Below, piece by piece: positions 1-9,900 of a stretch of 62,774 nucleotides of DNA. Each line of letters starts with the position of its first letter. The first letter of the stretch is position 1. A model generated the notes under the pieces. That model was not told the DNA's origin, searched no databases, and saw nothing but the letters and a program-made list of their open reading frames with translations. The position numbers and the translations under genes were made by a program. Source of the stretch: an uncultured Bacteroidales bacterium (GTDB lineage Bacteria; Bacteroidota; Bacteroidia; Bacteroidales; UBA932); contig CAJONI010000010.1 in the NCBI GenBank assembly GCA_905235995.1, positions 1 to 62,774 of the forward strand. The letters are read 5' to 3'.

Positions 1-1503
1 CTCCAGGTTCTTGTAGTCCATCTTTTCGCTTTCAAAGATGAGCGGATACACGATGAAGGCCTGGCGCCCCTTGGCAATTTCATCGCGGATGAAGTTGTGC
101 ATGGCGTGGCGCTTGCCCTCGCCCACGCAGAGGGTGGTGACCGGTTTGCGGCCGGGGGGCATTTCGTCGATGACGGAGACATCCAGATCGCCGTACAAGG
201 TCATCGCCAGGGTGCGGGGGATGGGCGTGGCGGTCATCACCAGGACGTGCGGCGCCACGTCCGACTTCGACCAGAGCCGCGCACGCTGGTCTACGCCGAA
301 GCGGTGCTGCTCGTCGATGACGGCCAGGGCCAGGTTCCTGAACTGCACCGTGTCCTCAATCAGGGCATGGGTCCCGACCAGGATCTGGACCGAGCCGTCG
401 AGCAGCCCCCGGTGTATCGCCTCGCGCTCCTTCGCCCTGGTGTTGCCGGTGAGCAGGGCCACGGTAGCGCCCGAAGGGGCCAGAAACTTCTGCATGCTGT
501 TGTAGTGCTGGTTGGCAAGCACTTCGGTCGGAGCCATCACGCAGGCCTGGAAGCCGTTGTCGAGGGCCATCATGGCCGCGAGCACGGCCACGAGGGTCTT
601 TCCGCTGCCCACGTCGCCCTGCAGAAGGCGGTTCATCTGCCTGCCGCTGCCCATGTCGGCCCTGATCTCCTTCAGGACGCGCTTCTGCGCCCCTGTGAGC
701 GGGAACGGCAGGGAGTCGTAGGTCTTGTTGAAGTAGTCGCCTATGCGGCGGAATACGACTCCGCTCTCGGCTCTCATGCGTATGCTCTTCTGGCGCAGCA
801 GTGAAAGCTGCAGGTAGAAAAGTTCCTCGAACTTGAGCCTGCGCTGGGCACGGGTCAGGTCCTGCACCGAGCCGGGGAAGTGGATGCTGCGAAGGGCGAA
901 ATCGAGAGGAGCGAGGCGTTTCCGGGCCAGGATATGGGAAGGGAGTGTCTCGGACAGGGTCGGCAGCACTTTATCGAGAAGCGTAGCTTCGAGCTTCTCG
1001 AAGAACTTGTTGGTGATGCCGGCGGCGCGCAGGCGCTCCGTGCTCGAGTACACACCCATCATCACCCCGGTCTGCGAAAGCTTCTCCTCGGTGGCAAGGT
1101 CGACCTCCGGATGGACCATGTTCCAGCTCTGCCCGAACACCGAGGGCTTGCCGAACACGATGTACTCCTTGCCGACAGACAGCTTGTCTTCCATCCATTT
1201 CAGGCCTTTGAAAAATACCAGGTCTATGCTGCCCGTGCTGTCGGAGAACCTGGCCACCAGCCTCATCCTGCGGCCCGCTCCCAGCTTGTCGATGCGGGTG
1301 ATGTACCCGCGCAGCTGCACGTAGGCAGAAGAGGAGTCAATCTCCCGCACGCCGTAGAAGCGGGAGCGGTCGATGTAGCGGAATGGAAAGGTATAGAGCA
1401 GGTCCCGGAACGTGCGGATGCCGAGCTCCTCGCCCAGAAGCTCCGCCCGCCTTGGCCCGACGCCCGGCAGATACTTGATATCGCTGTCCAATATTTGAGG
1501 CAT
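1..1503 (-). CDS. recG: ATP-dependent DNA helicase RecG (3' part outside window)
   Basis: RecG reverses stalled replication forks and moves Holliday junctions. The 501 codons present start MPQILDSDIKYLPGVGP, the usual N-terminal wedge-domain opening, and read into the helicase core. Walker A is GDVGSGKT, followed by the PTEVLANQH segment and the DEQHRFG Walker B box. The reading frame is open to base 1, so the C-terminal helicase lobe lies outside the window. The ATG at 1501-1503 is chosen because a perfect -7 box (TATATTTG) ends only 3 nt upstream of it, which suggests a leaderless or nearly leaderless message. It is divergent from pdxA. Identification is certain. Confidence 0.97.
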   Translation of the reverse strand, partial: MPQILDSDIKYLPGVGPRRAELLGEELGIRTFRDLLYTFPFRYIDRSRFYGVREIDSSSAYVQLRGYITRIDKLGAGRRMRLVARFSDSTGSIDLVFFKGLKWMEDKLSVGKEYIVFGKPSVFGQSWNMVHPEVDLATEEKLSQTGVMMGVYSSTERLRAAGITNKFFEKLEATLLDKVLPTLSETLPSHILARKRLAPLDFALRSIHFPGSVQDLTRAQRRLKFEELFYLQLSLLRQKSIRMRAESGVVFRRIGDYFNKTYDSLPFPLTGAQKRVLKEIRADMGSGRQMNRLLQGDVGSGKTLVAVLAAMMALDNGFQACVMAPTEVLANQHYNSMQKFLAPSGATVALLTGNTRAKEREAIHRGLLDGSVQILVGTHALIEDTVQFRNLALAVIDEQHRFGVDQRARLWSKSDVAPHVLVMTATPIPRTLAMTLYGDLDVSVIDEMPPGRKPVTTLCVGEGKRHAMHNFIRDEIAKGRQAFIVYPLIFESEKMDYKNLE

Positions 1504-1506
1504 ACA

Positions 1507-1514
1507 CAAATATA
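1507..1514 (-). promoter_or_regulatory. -7 box of recG promoter (TATATTTG)
   Basis: A perfect match to the Bacteroidetes TAnnTTTG -7 element on the minus strand. Only 3 nt separate it from the recG ATG. No clear -33 TTTG is seen at the expected distance. Confidence 0.6.
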
Positions 1515-1559
1515 GAAAAATATTTGTAAATTGCAGGGTTTTCCATAGTACTCACACCA

Positions 1560-2642
1560 ATGAACAATGACAAGATAGTAGTCGGCATCACGCAGGGTGA
1601 TACAAATGGCATCGGCTACGAAGTAATCATAAAGGCGCTGGCCGACGCCCGCATCCTCGACAGCTGCGTCGTGGTGCTTTACGGCTCCTCCCGATTCCTT
1701 GGCATCTACCGCAAGTTCGTGCCCGAAGTGGAACAGCTGGCCACCAACGTGATCAATTCAGCCGAAGACGCCCGTTCGAAGCGCCTCAACATCATCAACG
1801 CGGTGCCTGAGAGCCTGTCGATGGAGATAGGCCAGCCCACTCCCGACGGCGCGAAAGCCGCCATCATGGCCCTGACCGCAGCCGTCGCCGACGCCAAGCG
1901 CGGAGCCATCGACGCAATCGTCACCGCTCCCTTCAACAAGCACAGCGTAGCCGAGGCGGGATTCCAGTTCCCGGGCCACACCGAATACCTCATCCATGAG
2001 TTCGGAAAGGAAGACGGCCTGATGTTCCTCTGCTCCGAGAACCTTCGCGTGGGCGTGGTCACCAACCACCTCCCCCTGTCCAAGGTGAGCAGCGCCATCA
2101 ATGTCGATACCATTGTCAGCAAGCTGCGCCTGATGAACGATTCGCTGAAAAACGATTTCGGTTTCATCAAGCCCAAGATAGCGGTACTGGGGCTCAACCC
2201 CCACGCCGGCGACGGAGGTTCGCTGGGAACGGAAGAGATCGAAATCATCTCCCCCGCAATCCAGAAAGCCAATCAGGAGAACATCCTGGCATTCGGTCCA
2301 TATTCGCCCGACGGCTTCTTCAGCATCCACATGCAGGGACAGTTCGACGCGGTGCTGGCCATGTACCACGACCAGGGCCTGATTCCCTTCAAGGCGCTGG
2401 CATTCGACAGCGGAGTGAACTTCACAGCCGGCCTGCCCATCGTCCGCACCTCGCCCGACCACGGCACCGGCTACGACATCGCAGGCAAGAACAAGGCCAT
2501 GCCCGGCCCCATGCAGAGGGCCATCTTCGCGGCGATCGACTTCAGCAACAACCGTCACCGCATCGCTGAGATGTACGCCAACCAGCTGGAAGTAAAGCCT
2601 TTCGAAAACAACAGAAGGGAGCGGAACTCCCAGCCTGAATAG
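1560..2642 (+). CDS. pdxA: 4-hydroxythreonine-4-phosphate dehydrogenase PdxA
   Basis: PdxA oxidises 4-phosphohydroxy-L-threonine in the DXP-dependent pyridoxal phosphate pathway; dxs, which supplies DXP, is also in this window (60661-62538). The 360-residue protein has the family opening GITQGDTNGIGYEVI, the PFNKHSV segment, the metal-site histidine in FPGHTEYL, and the NPHAGDGG and MYHDQGLIPFK blocks near the C terminus. Length is normal. The stop codon TAG overlaps the GTG start of rnhA by one base (TAGTG), so the two are probably translated from one transcript. The promoter is not clear; the upstream region is AT-rich. Confidence 0.96.
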   Translation: MNNDKIVVGITQGDTNGIGYEVIIKALADARILDSCVVVLYGSSRFLGIYRKFVPEVEQLATNVINSAEDARSKRLNIINAVPESLSMEIGQPTPDGAKAAIMALTAAVADAKRGAIDAIVTAPFNKHSVAEAGFQFPGHTEYLIHEFGKEDGLMFLCSENLRVGVVTNHLPLSKVSSAINVDTIVSKLRLMNDSLKNDFGFIKPKIAVLGLNPHAGDGGSLGTEEIEIISPAIQKANQENILAFGPYSPDGFFSIHMQGQFDAVLAMYHDQGLIPFKALAFDSGVNFTAGLPIVRTSPDHGTGYDIAGKNKAMPGPMQRAIFAAIDFSNNRHRIAEMYANQLEVKPFENNRRERNSQPE

Positions 2643-3112
2643 TGGAGAGGGCTGCCATAGAACTATTCACCGACGGGGCCTGCAGCGGCAATCCGGGACC
2701 GGGAGGCTATGCCGCCATCCTGCGTTGCGGAAGCTATGAAAAAGTATTCTCTGCAGGCTACGCCACCACCACGAACAACCGCATGGAGCTGCTTGCAGTC
2801 ATCACCGGTCTGGAAGCCATACGCTGGGACAAGGCCGAGGTGACGGTGTGGAGCGATTCCTCCTATGTGGTCGACGCCGTGGAAAAAGGATGGGTGTTCT
2901 CATGGGAGCAGAAGGATTTCGCCAAGAAGGCGAATCCCGACCTGTGGAAGCGCTTCCTGGCCGTGTACCGGAAGCATCATGTCCAGTTCCACTGGATACG
3001 CGGCCACAACGGACATCCGGAAAACGAGCGCTGCGACCGGCTTGCGGTCGCAGCATCCCAGGGTCCTGACCTTCTGGTCGACCTCGGCTACACGCAGGAA
3101 GCAGGTTTATAG
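2642..3112 (+). CDS. rnhA: Ribonuclease HI
   Basis: Cleaves the RNA strand of RNA-DNA hybrids, as in primer and R-loop removal. The 156-residue protein carries all four acidic catalytic positions: Asp in FTDGACSGNPGPGG, Glu in NRMELLAV, Asp in SDSSYVVDA, and Asp in the C-terminal NERCDRLA segment, plus the basic loop GWVFSWEQK. The GTG start at 2642 is chosen because it overlaps the pdxA stop (TAGTG) and places FTDG at the usual distance from the N terminus. Its 3' end overlaps the convergent mqnC gene by 25 bp. Confidence 0.95.
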   Translation: MERAAIELFTDGACSGNPGPGGYAAILRCGSYEKVFSAGYATTTNNRMELLAVITGLEAIRWDKAEVTVWSDSSYVVDAVEKGWVFSWEQKDFAKKANPDLWKRFLAVYRKHHVQFHWIRGHNGHPENERCDRLAVAASQGPDLLVDLGYTQEAGL

Positions 3113-4197
3113 TCCTGGTTCCTGAGCCACGGGGTGAAGCCGGCTCCTTCGATGGTTTCCTGAAGGATTCCTGACCCGGCATCTCTCTCCAGATGTTGCG
3201 CCCCCGCCGCCGAAACGACGTTTTCTTCTATCATGATCGAGCCCATGTCGTCGGCACCGGCGTGCAGGGCGCGGGCCCCGGTCTCCAGGCCGACGGTGAG
3301 CCACGAGGCCTGGATGTGGTCGACGTTGTCGAGCACGAGCCGGGCAATGGCGATAGTCCTGAGGAATTCCTCGTCCGGACTCCATCGACGGGGCTCTCCG
3401 GGAAGCGAGATCCCTTCGGGAAGCTTTCCTTCGGAAGCGAGCTTTTCAAGCTGGGTCCCCTTGAGCTGCATGGGCCAGCAGATGAAAGCCCGGAAACCGA
3501 CAGTCCCTTCGGGGCGCTCATCCTGCAGCGTCCGGATTGCAAGGAGATGGTCGATCCGCTCTTCGAGGGTCTCGACATGCCCATAGACCATGGTCGCGGT
3601 AGTGCCCATCCCCAGGGCATGAGCCTCTCGCATAACCTCAAGCCATTGGGTGGCAGTAGGTTTCGCCGGGGAGAGGAAACGCCTCACCCTGTCGCACAGG
3701 ATCTCCGCCCCGGCGCCCGGAAGGGTATCGAGTCCTGCCGCACGCAAACGCACGAGCACCTCGCGGTATGAAAGCTTCGAAAGGCGGGCGATATGGGCCA
3801 CCTCGGGCGGCCCCAGGGCGTTGAGCCGAAGGTCCGGATCGTACTCCTTCAGGCGGCGGAAGAGATCTTCGTACCATTCGATCCCGTAGCGAGGATGCAG
3901 GCCTCCCTGCAGCAGCAGCTGGTCGCCTCCCAGCGCCCGAAGTTCGTCAATCTTCGGCAGATATTCTTCGAAATCAAGGGTATATGCCTTTTCGGGCTCA
4001 TCCGGACGGCAATGGAAATTGCAGAACTTGCAGGCGGAAAGACAGACGTTCGTATAGTTGACGTTGCGGTCGATCTGATAGCTCACCCGCCGTTCCGGCA
4101 CATGCCGGAACCGTTCGACTTCCGCCCGCCGGCACAACTCCTCCAACGGCGCCTCCCGATACAGCCGCAAGGCCTCTTCTTTCGTCAACCTTTTCAT
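3088..4197 (-). CDS. mqnC: Cyclic dehypoxanthine futalosine synthase MqnC (radical SAM)
   Basis: MqnC performs the radical SAM cyclisation in the futalosine route to menaquinone. The 369-residue protein has the CxxxCxxC cluster motif in CLSACKFCNF, the LLQGGLHP segment of the MqnC/CofG/CofH group, and the GSIMIEENVVSAAGA block typical of MqnC near the C terminus. The paralogue MqnE was considered, but the C-terminal EENV block and length favour MqnC. It lies 104 bp downstream of glnS on the same strand, with an inverted repeat between them. Its last 25 bp overlap the end of rnhA on the opposite strand. Confidence 0.9.
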   Translation of the reverse strand: MKRLTKEEALRLYREAPLEELCRRAEVERFRHVPERRVSYQIDRNVNYTNVCLSACKFCNFHCRPDEPEKAYTLDFEEYLPKIDELRALGGDQLLLQGGLHPRYGIEWYEDLFRRLKEYDPDLRLNALGPPEVAHIARLSKLSYREVLVRLRAAGLDTLPGAGAEILCDRVRRFLSPAKPTATQWLEVMREAHALGMGTTATMVYGHVETLEERIDHLLAIRTLQDERPEGTVGFRAFICWPMQLKGTQLEKLASEGKLPEGISLPGEPRRWSPDEEFLRTIAIARLVLDNVDHIQASWLTVGLETGARALHAGADDMGSIMIEENVVSAAGAQHLERDAGSGILQETIEGAGFTPWLRNQDYKPASCV

Positions 4198-4240
4198 TCT
4201 GTCTTGCTCGTTTGCTGGTTAGCAGTGTAAACGATGACGG

Positions 4241-4296
4241 TTGCTTGCGCGAAGCGTCGGTCCGACAGGCAATACCCAGAGCGCCAGCGCAAGCAA
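4241..4296. repeat. Nested inverted repeat between glnS and mqnC
   Basis: Perfect 10-bp arms TTGCTTGCGC (4241-4250) and GCGCAAGCAA (4287-4296) enclose 36 nt. That interval contains a second short hairpin, GTCGG-T-CCGAC, at 4256-4266. There is no T-run, so it does not look like a simple intrinsic terminator. It lies in the 104-bp gap between glnS (upstream) and mqnC, and could be an mRNA-processing or attenuation structure; this is inference. Confidence 0.5.
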
Positions 4297-4301
4297 GAGT
4301 C

Positions 4302-5954
4302 TTATAATTTGAAGGAATCTTTCAGGCTGGTGGTCTTGTTCATTATGAGGTGGTCGGGCGTGGAGTCGGGGTCTTTCCTGAAGTAGCCCACACGCTCGAA
4401 CTGCACCGCGATCTCGCCCGGATCGCCGAGCAGAGCCGGCTCTGCCCAGCCCTTGCTCACCACCAGGCTCTCCGGATTGAGGAAGTCCTTGTAGTCCTTG
4501 TCTTCAGGCACCAGCGACATGTCTTCCAGGGTGAAGAGCCTGTCGTAGTTGCGACACTCGATCTCCCTGGCGAAAGCCGTGCTCACCCAGTGTATGGTCC
4601 CCTTTACCGAACGCCACTGGCCGGACTGCGGATGAGTCGTCGGATCGTAGGTGCAGCGCAGCTCCACCACCTTGCCGTCGGCGTCCTTCACCACCTCATT
4701 GCACTTGATGATGTAGGTGTATTTCAGACGCACCTCGCCGTCAGGCCTGAGCCTGAAATATTTCTTGGGAGCGTCTTCCATGAAGTCTGCCCGGTCGATG
4801 AGCAGTTCGCCCGTGAAGGGGACGCGGCGCTTCGGCCCGTCGGGGGCGGCGGGATTCAGGGGAGCCTCGAACCATTCCACTTTGCCGGGCTCCCAGTTGG
4901 TGAGCGTGACCTTTATGGGATCGCCAGAGACGACCATGTAGCGGTTGCTTCTCTCGTTGAGGTCCTGGCGGACACAGTATTCCAGCAGGCCGATGTCCAT
5001 CAGCTGGTCGCGCTTGCTCACTCCGATCCTGTCGCAGAACATCTTCAACGCTTCGGGCGTGTAGCCGCGCCGGCGGACACCGCAGAGGGTCGGCATGCGG
5101 GGGTCGTCCCAGCCCGACACGTAGCCCTTCTCCACCAGTTCCAGCAGCTTGCGCTTGCTCATGAGGGTGTAGGTCAGGTTGAGACGTGCGAACTCGTACT
5201 GGTGCGACGGGTAGATGCCAAGCGTCTCGATGAACCAGTCGTAGAGCGGACGGTGTATATCGAACTCAAGGGTGCAGATGGAGTGGGTGATGTGCTCGAT
5301 CGAATCGCACTGCCCATGGGTGTAGTCGTACATCGGGTAGATGCACCACTTGTCGCCGGTGCGGTGGTGCGACGCGTGCTTGATGCGGTAGAGGATGGGG
5401 TCGCGGAACATCATGTTGGGATGCGCCATGTCGATCTTCGCGCGGAGCACCTTTGCGCCGTCGGGGTACTTGCCGGCCTTCATCTCACGGAAGATGCGGA
5501 GATTTTCCTCGACGCTGCGGTTGCGCCAGGGGCTGTCGACGCCGGGAGTCTCCACTGTGCCGCGGTTGACGCGGATCTCCTCGAGGGTCTGGTCGTCGAC
5601 ATAGGCCAGGCCGCGCTCTATGAGCTGCTCCGCCCATTCGTAGAGCTGGTCGAAGTAATCGGAAGCGTAGCGCTCCTCGGCCCACTGGAAGCCGAGCCAC
5701 TTGATGTCTTCCTTGATGGCGTCCACATATTCGACGTCTTCCTTCGTGGGGTTGGTGTCATCGTAGCGCAGGTTCGTGCGTCCGCCGTACTTCATGGCAA
5801 GCCCGAAATTGATGCACAGGCTCTTGGCGTGTCCCAGATGGAGGTAGCCGTTGGGCTCCGGAGGAAAGCGGGTCACGATGCTGTCGTACTTGCCGGCTGC
5901 CAGGTCGGCTTCGATGATCTCTTCGAGGAAATTGTTCTTCCGTTCTTCTTCCAT
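4302..5954 (-). CDS. glnS: Glutaminyl-tRNA synthetase
   Basis: Charges tRNA-Gln directly. The 550-residue class I synthetase has the HIGH-type motif within RFPPEPNGYLHLGHAKS near residue 35, the GlnRS/GluRS acceptor-binding segment around FRDPILYRI, the KMSKS-equivalent MSKRKLL, and the C-terminal anticodon-binding beta barrels. Length is typical of bacterial GlnRS. It has its own -7 box (5977-5984) and is divergent from yicC. Direct GlnRS use suggests the cell does not depend only on transamidation for Gln-tRNA. Confidence 0.97.
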   Translation of the reverse strand: MEEERKNNFLEEIIEADLAAGKYDSIVTRFPPEPNGYLHLGHAKSLCINFGLAMKYGGRTNLRYDDTNPTKEDVEYVDAIKEDIKWLGFQWAEERYASDYFDQLYEWAEQLIERGLAYVDDQTLEEIRVNRGTVETPGVDSPWRNRSVEENLRIFREMKAGKYPDGAKVLRAKIDMAHPNMMFRDPILYRIKHASHHRTGDKWCIYPMYDYTHGQCDSIEHITHSICTLEFDIHRPLYDWFIETLGIYPSHQYEFARLNLTYTLMSKRKLLELVEKGYVSGWDDPRMPTLCGVRRRGYTPEALKMFCDRIGVSKRDQLMDIGLLEYCVRQDLNERSNRYMVVSGDPIKVTLTNWEPGKVEWFEAPLNPAAPDGPKRRVPFTGELLIDRADFMEDAPKKYFRLRPDGEVRLKYTYIIKCNEVVKDADGKVVELRCTYDPTTHPQSGQWRSVKGTIHWVSTAFAREIECRNYDRLFTLEDMSLVPEDKDYKDFLNPESLVVSKGWAEPALLGDPGEIAVQFERVGYFRKDPDSTPDHLIMNKTTSLKDSFKL

Positions 5955-5976
5955 GGTCTATTGTGGTTTGAAGGCA

Positions 5977-5984
5977 CAAATATA
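5977..5984 (-). promoter_or_regulatory. -7 box of glnS promoter (TATATTTG)
   Basis: A perfect TAnnTTTG element on the minus strand, 22 nt upstream of the glnS ATG. It gives a short leader. Confidence 0.65.
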
Positions 5985-6026
5985 TCAAAAAAATCACTAT
6001 CTTTCGGTTTTCAAACCATTCAAAAT

Positions 6027-6902
6027 ATGCTCAAGTCAATGACCGGCTACGGCAAGGCCCAGTGCCTGATCGGAGCCGACAAATATCTGGTGGAAATCCG
6101 CTCCGTAAACGGAAAGAACGCCGACATCTCGTTAAAGACGCAACTCATCCCCAGGGAAAAGGAGCCCGAGGTGCGCAAGTATCTGTCCGAAAAGCTGGGA
6201 CGCGGCAACATCGACCTGTTCATCACCGTAGAGCGGGCTGCCGGCCCCTCCTCACGCAAGATCAGCCGCGAGGCGGTACAGGCCTACCTGAAGCAGCTCC
6301 AGGAAGCCGTCGACGGCACCTGTCTGGCCGCCAGCCATCCCTCCGAGATGCTGCTCGCCATCATGCGCCTGCCCGACGTGACCGATGTCCCTTCCGAGAC
6401 CCTTTCCGAATCCGACTGGGAGATACTCTTTGCCACCATCCGCATGGCGGCCGAGGGCCTCGACGAATTCAGGATAAGGGAGGGCGTGAGCCTGGAGCGC
6501 GACGTACTGGCACAGGTCGACAAGATCGAGTCGTATATTCCCGAGGTCGAGCGCTATGAGGCCGAACGCGTGGCCGCCATCCGCGAGCGGATCGAGGCCC
6601 GGGTGCGTGAGCTGGCCCTGCAGCCCGACGCCAACCGTCTGGAGCAGGAGATGATCTTCTGGCTCGAGAAACTGGACGTCAACGAGGAGAAGGTCCGGCT
6701 CAGGCAGCACTGCAGCTATTTCCGCCAGACCGTGGAATCGGAGCCGACTCCGGGCCGCAAGCTGGGTTTCATAGCCCAGGAGATGGGGCGCGAGATCAAT
6801 ACTCTCGGTTCCAAGGCCAACCACGCCGAAATCCAGAAGTGGGTGGTCAAGATGAAGGACGAACTGGAGAAAATAAAAGAACAAACTTTAAACATCCTTT
6901 GA
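6027..6902 (+). CDS. YicC family endoribonuclease
   Basis: The 291-residue protein begins MLKSMTGYGKAQ, the family signature, and has the N-terminal YicC domain (RSVNGKNADI near residue 30) and the C-terminal DUF1732 domain ending in GRKLGFIAQEMGREINTLG and a Lys/Glu-rich tail. YicC/YloC proteins are reported as RNases acting on small RNAs and mRNAs; the role here is inferred from family. The frame is open far upstream across the antisense of glnS, but the conserved N terminus fixes the start at 6027. A near-match -7 box (TATCTTTC, 5998-6005) lies upstream. Two bases separate its stop from the next ATG. Confidence 0.93.
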   Translation: MLKSMTGYGKAQCLIGADKYLVEIRSVNGKNADISLKTQLIPREKEPEVRKYLSEKLGRGNIDLFITVERAAGPSSRKISREAVQAYLKQLQEAVDGTCLAASHPSEMLLAIMRLPDVTDVPSETLSESDWEILFATIRMAAEGLDEFRIREGVSLERDVLAQVDKIESYIPEVERYEAERVAAIRERIEARVRELALQPDANRLEQEMIFWLEKLDVNEEKVRLRQHCSYFRQTVESEPTPGRKLGFIAQEMGREINTLGSKANHAEIQKWVVKMKDELEKIKEQTLNIL

Positions 6903-6903
6903 C

Positions 6904-9900
6904 ATGAAAAGAATCCTGATCCTGCTGGCGGCACTCACGCCGCTGTTATGCTACGCTGCTGACCGTCAGGAAGCCCGCCTGCTCCGCTTTCCCGCGGTGG
7001 GCGGCGACCAGATCGTGTTCAGCTACGCCGGCGACCTCTACCGTGTCGGCATCGACGGAGGTGAGGCCGTGAAACTCACCTCGCACGTAGGTTACGAAGT
7101 GTTTCCGCGCATCTCTCCCGACGGAAAGACCGTGGCTTTCACCGGCCAGTACGACGGAAACACCGAAGTCTACACCATTCCCGTGGCGGGCGGAGAGCCC
7201 AGGCGCGTCACCTGGTCGGGCCTTGTTGGCCGTGACATGGTAGGCGAGCGCATGGGCCCCAACAACATCGTCATGTGCTGGACGCCCGACGGCAAGCAGA
7301 TCGTCTACCGCAGCAAGCAGTGGTGTTTCAGCGGCCTCCGCGGACAGCTGATGACGGTACCTGCGACCGGAGGCCCCGGAGTGGAGATCCCCACGACCGA
7401 GGGTGGCTTCTGCAGCTATTCGCCCGACGGCAGGAAACTGGCGCTCAACCGCATGTTCCGTGAATTCCGCACCTGGAAGTACTATCGCGGCGGCCAGGCC
7501 GATGACATCTGGATCAATACCGTAGGAACTACCAAGCTCGAGAAGATCACCGACAACGACGCCCAGGACATCTTCCCCATGTGGATCGGCAACGAGATCT
7601 ACTACCTCTCCGACCGCGACCGGACGATGAACCTCTTCGTCTACGACACCAGGACCAAGGCCACACGCAAGGTCACCGACTTCACCGAATACGACTGCAA
7701 GTTCCCCTCCTTTTCCAAGGACTACGTGGTGTTCGAGAACGGCGGCTATATCTACAAATATGACGTCAGGAAGGGTACCTGCGAAAAAGTGACAGTCTAC
7801 CTGGAGAGCGACAACCTCTACAGCCGTCCCGAATACAAGAACGTCTCCGACCGCCTGAATTCCTACAGCCTCTCGCCTGACGGCGAGCGCGTGCTCCTGG
7901 TGGGCCGCGGCGACGTCTTCTCCCTCCCCGCCCGCAAGGGCGACGTGCGCAACGTCACCCACACACCGGGTGCGCATGAGCGCGAAGCAGAATGGAGCCC
8001 GGACGGCAAGAACGTCGCCTGGTTCTCCGACAAGGACGGCGAATACCAGGTTTACGTTGCACCATCCAATGACATGGAGCATCCCCGCCGGCTGACCCAT
8101 TTCAGCGACGGCTATCCCAGCAACCTGCAGTGGTCGCCCGATGGCAAGACCCTCTACTTCAATACGCTGAAGCGCGACATCTACAGCCTCGACGTGGCTT
8201 CCGGCAAGCTGGACCGCATCATCGTAAGCCAGACCAGCGCCCCGCGCGGCTTCACCCTCTCTGCCGACGGAAGCTGGGCCACCTACACCATGGGCCTTGA
8301 CAACGACATCTCGGCCGTGTATCTCTACGACGTGGCTTCAGGCAAGTCCTACCAGGTCACGGACCGCTGGTACGACGCTTCCGGACCTATGTTCTCGCAG
8401 GATGGCAAGTATCTGTTCTTCACCTCGGGCCGCGAACTCCGCTCGCAGTATTCGCAGGTGGAATGGAACGCCTCCTACAACATCAACTCCTATGTGTTCG
8501 TCATCCCGCTGGCCAAGGACACGCCCGACCCGACTACTATGACCAGCGACGAATACGGCGTCAAGCCGGCCAAGCCCGAAGGACCCAGGACCGGCGGCCC
8601 TGCGCCAGGTGCGCCCGGCAAACCGGCTCCTGAGAAACCCGTAGCGGAAAAACCGGCCAAGACCAAAGTCGACGTTGAAGGCATCGGCCAGCGCGCCAGC
8701 GTCCTGCCGCTGCCGGCCGGCCGCTACCGCCTCATCCTGGCCGACAACGACAAGCTCTACTACAGCAGCTTCGGCGGCGGCATGCCAGGCATGCCTGCCG
8801 GCGGTCCTGGCGGTGCACGAAACGGTGCCGCAGCAGTCAAGGTACTCGACCTCAAGACCCTGCAGACCTCCGACGGCCCGAAGAACATGCCCCTGGCCTT
8901 CACGCCCGACCACAAGAAATGCCTCGTCCGCGACGGCGGCAAGTTCTATGTCACGGCCTTCGGCGGCCCGGCCAAGCTCGACACGCCCGTCCCGACCCAG
9001 GAGATGGACATGCTCGTCGACCACGAAGCCGAATGGAAGCAGATCTACGACGAGAGCTGGCGCGTGACCCGCGACAACTTCTATGTGGAGAACATGCACG
9101 GTCTCGACTGGAACGCCATCCACGACAAGTACGCAGTCATGCTCCCCTACGTCAAGCACCGCCACGACCTGACCTATCTCATCGGCGAGATGATAGGCGA
9201 GCTGACCATCGGACACGCCTACATCACCTCAGGTGAAACCCCCGAGATTCCGCGCATCGCCACCGGCCTGCTGGGCGGCAAGTTCAGCAAGGACTCCAAC
9301 ACCGGCGCCTTCCGCATCGAACATATCTTCAAGGGTGCATCGTGGGACAAGACCCTCGTCTCCCCGCTCGACGCCGCCGGCGTGAACGCCCGGGTAGGCC
9401 AGTATGTCACGAAGGTGAACGGCACCCCGTCCAACGAACTGGCCGACATCTACCAGGCCCTCGTGGGCAAGGTGGGCAAGACCGTCGCCCTTGAGATCGC
9501 CGACAACGCGGCCGGCAAGAATGCCCGCACAGTGTATGTGAAACCCGTGGCCGACGAGAGCAACCTGGCCTACTACGAATGGGTCAACAAGAATATCGAG
9601 AAGGTAGACAAGGCTTCGAACGGCGAGATAGGCTACATCCACATCCCCGACATGAGCACGGAGGGCCTCGACATGTTCACCAAGCTCTTCTACACGCAGC
9701 TCGACAAGAAGGCCCTGATCATCGACGACCGCATGAACGGTGGCGGAAATGTCTCCCCGATGATCCTGGAGCGCCTTCAGCGTGAGGTCTATCGCATGAG
9801 CATGTACCGCAACGGCGCCAACAAGACCGTCCCTAACCAGGCATTCTACGGTCCGAAGGTATGCCTCATCGACAAGTATTCCTCGTCCGACGGCGACCTC

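Noticed and set aside
4350-6026. Long plus-strand open frame joined to yicC across the antisense of glnS
   Set aside because: It mirrors glnS codon bias in a GC-rich genome; the conserved YicC N terminus starts at 6027.
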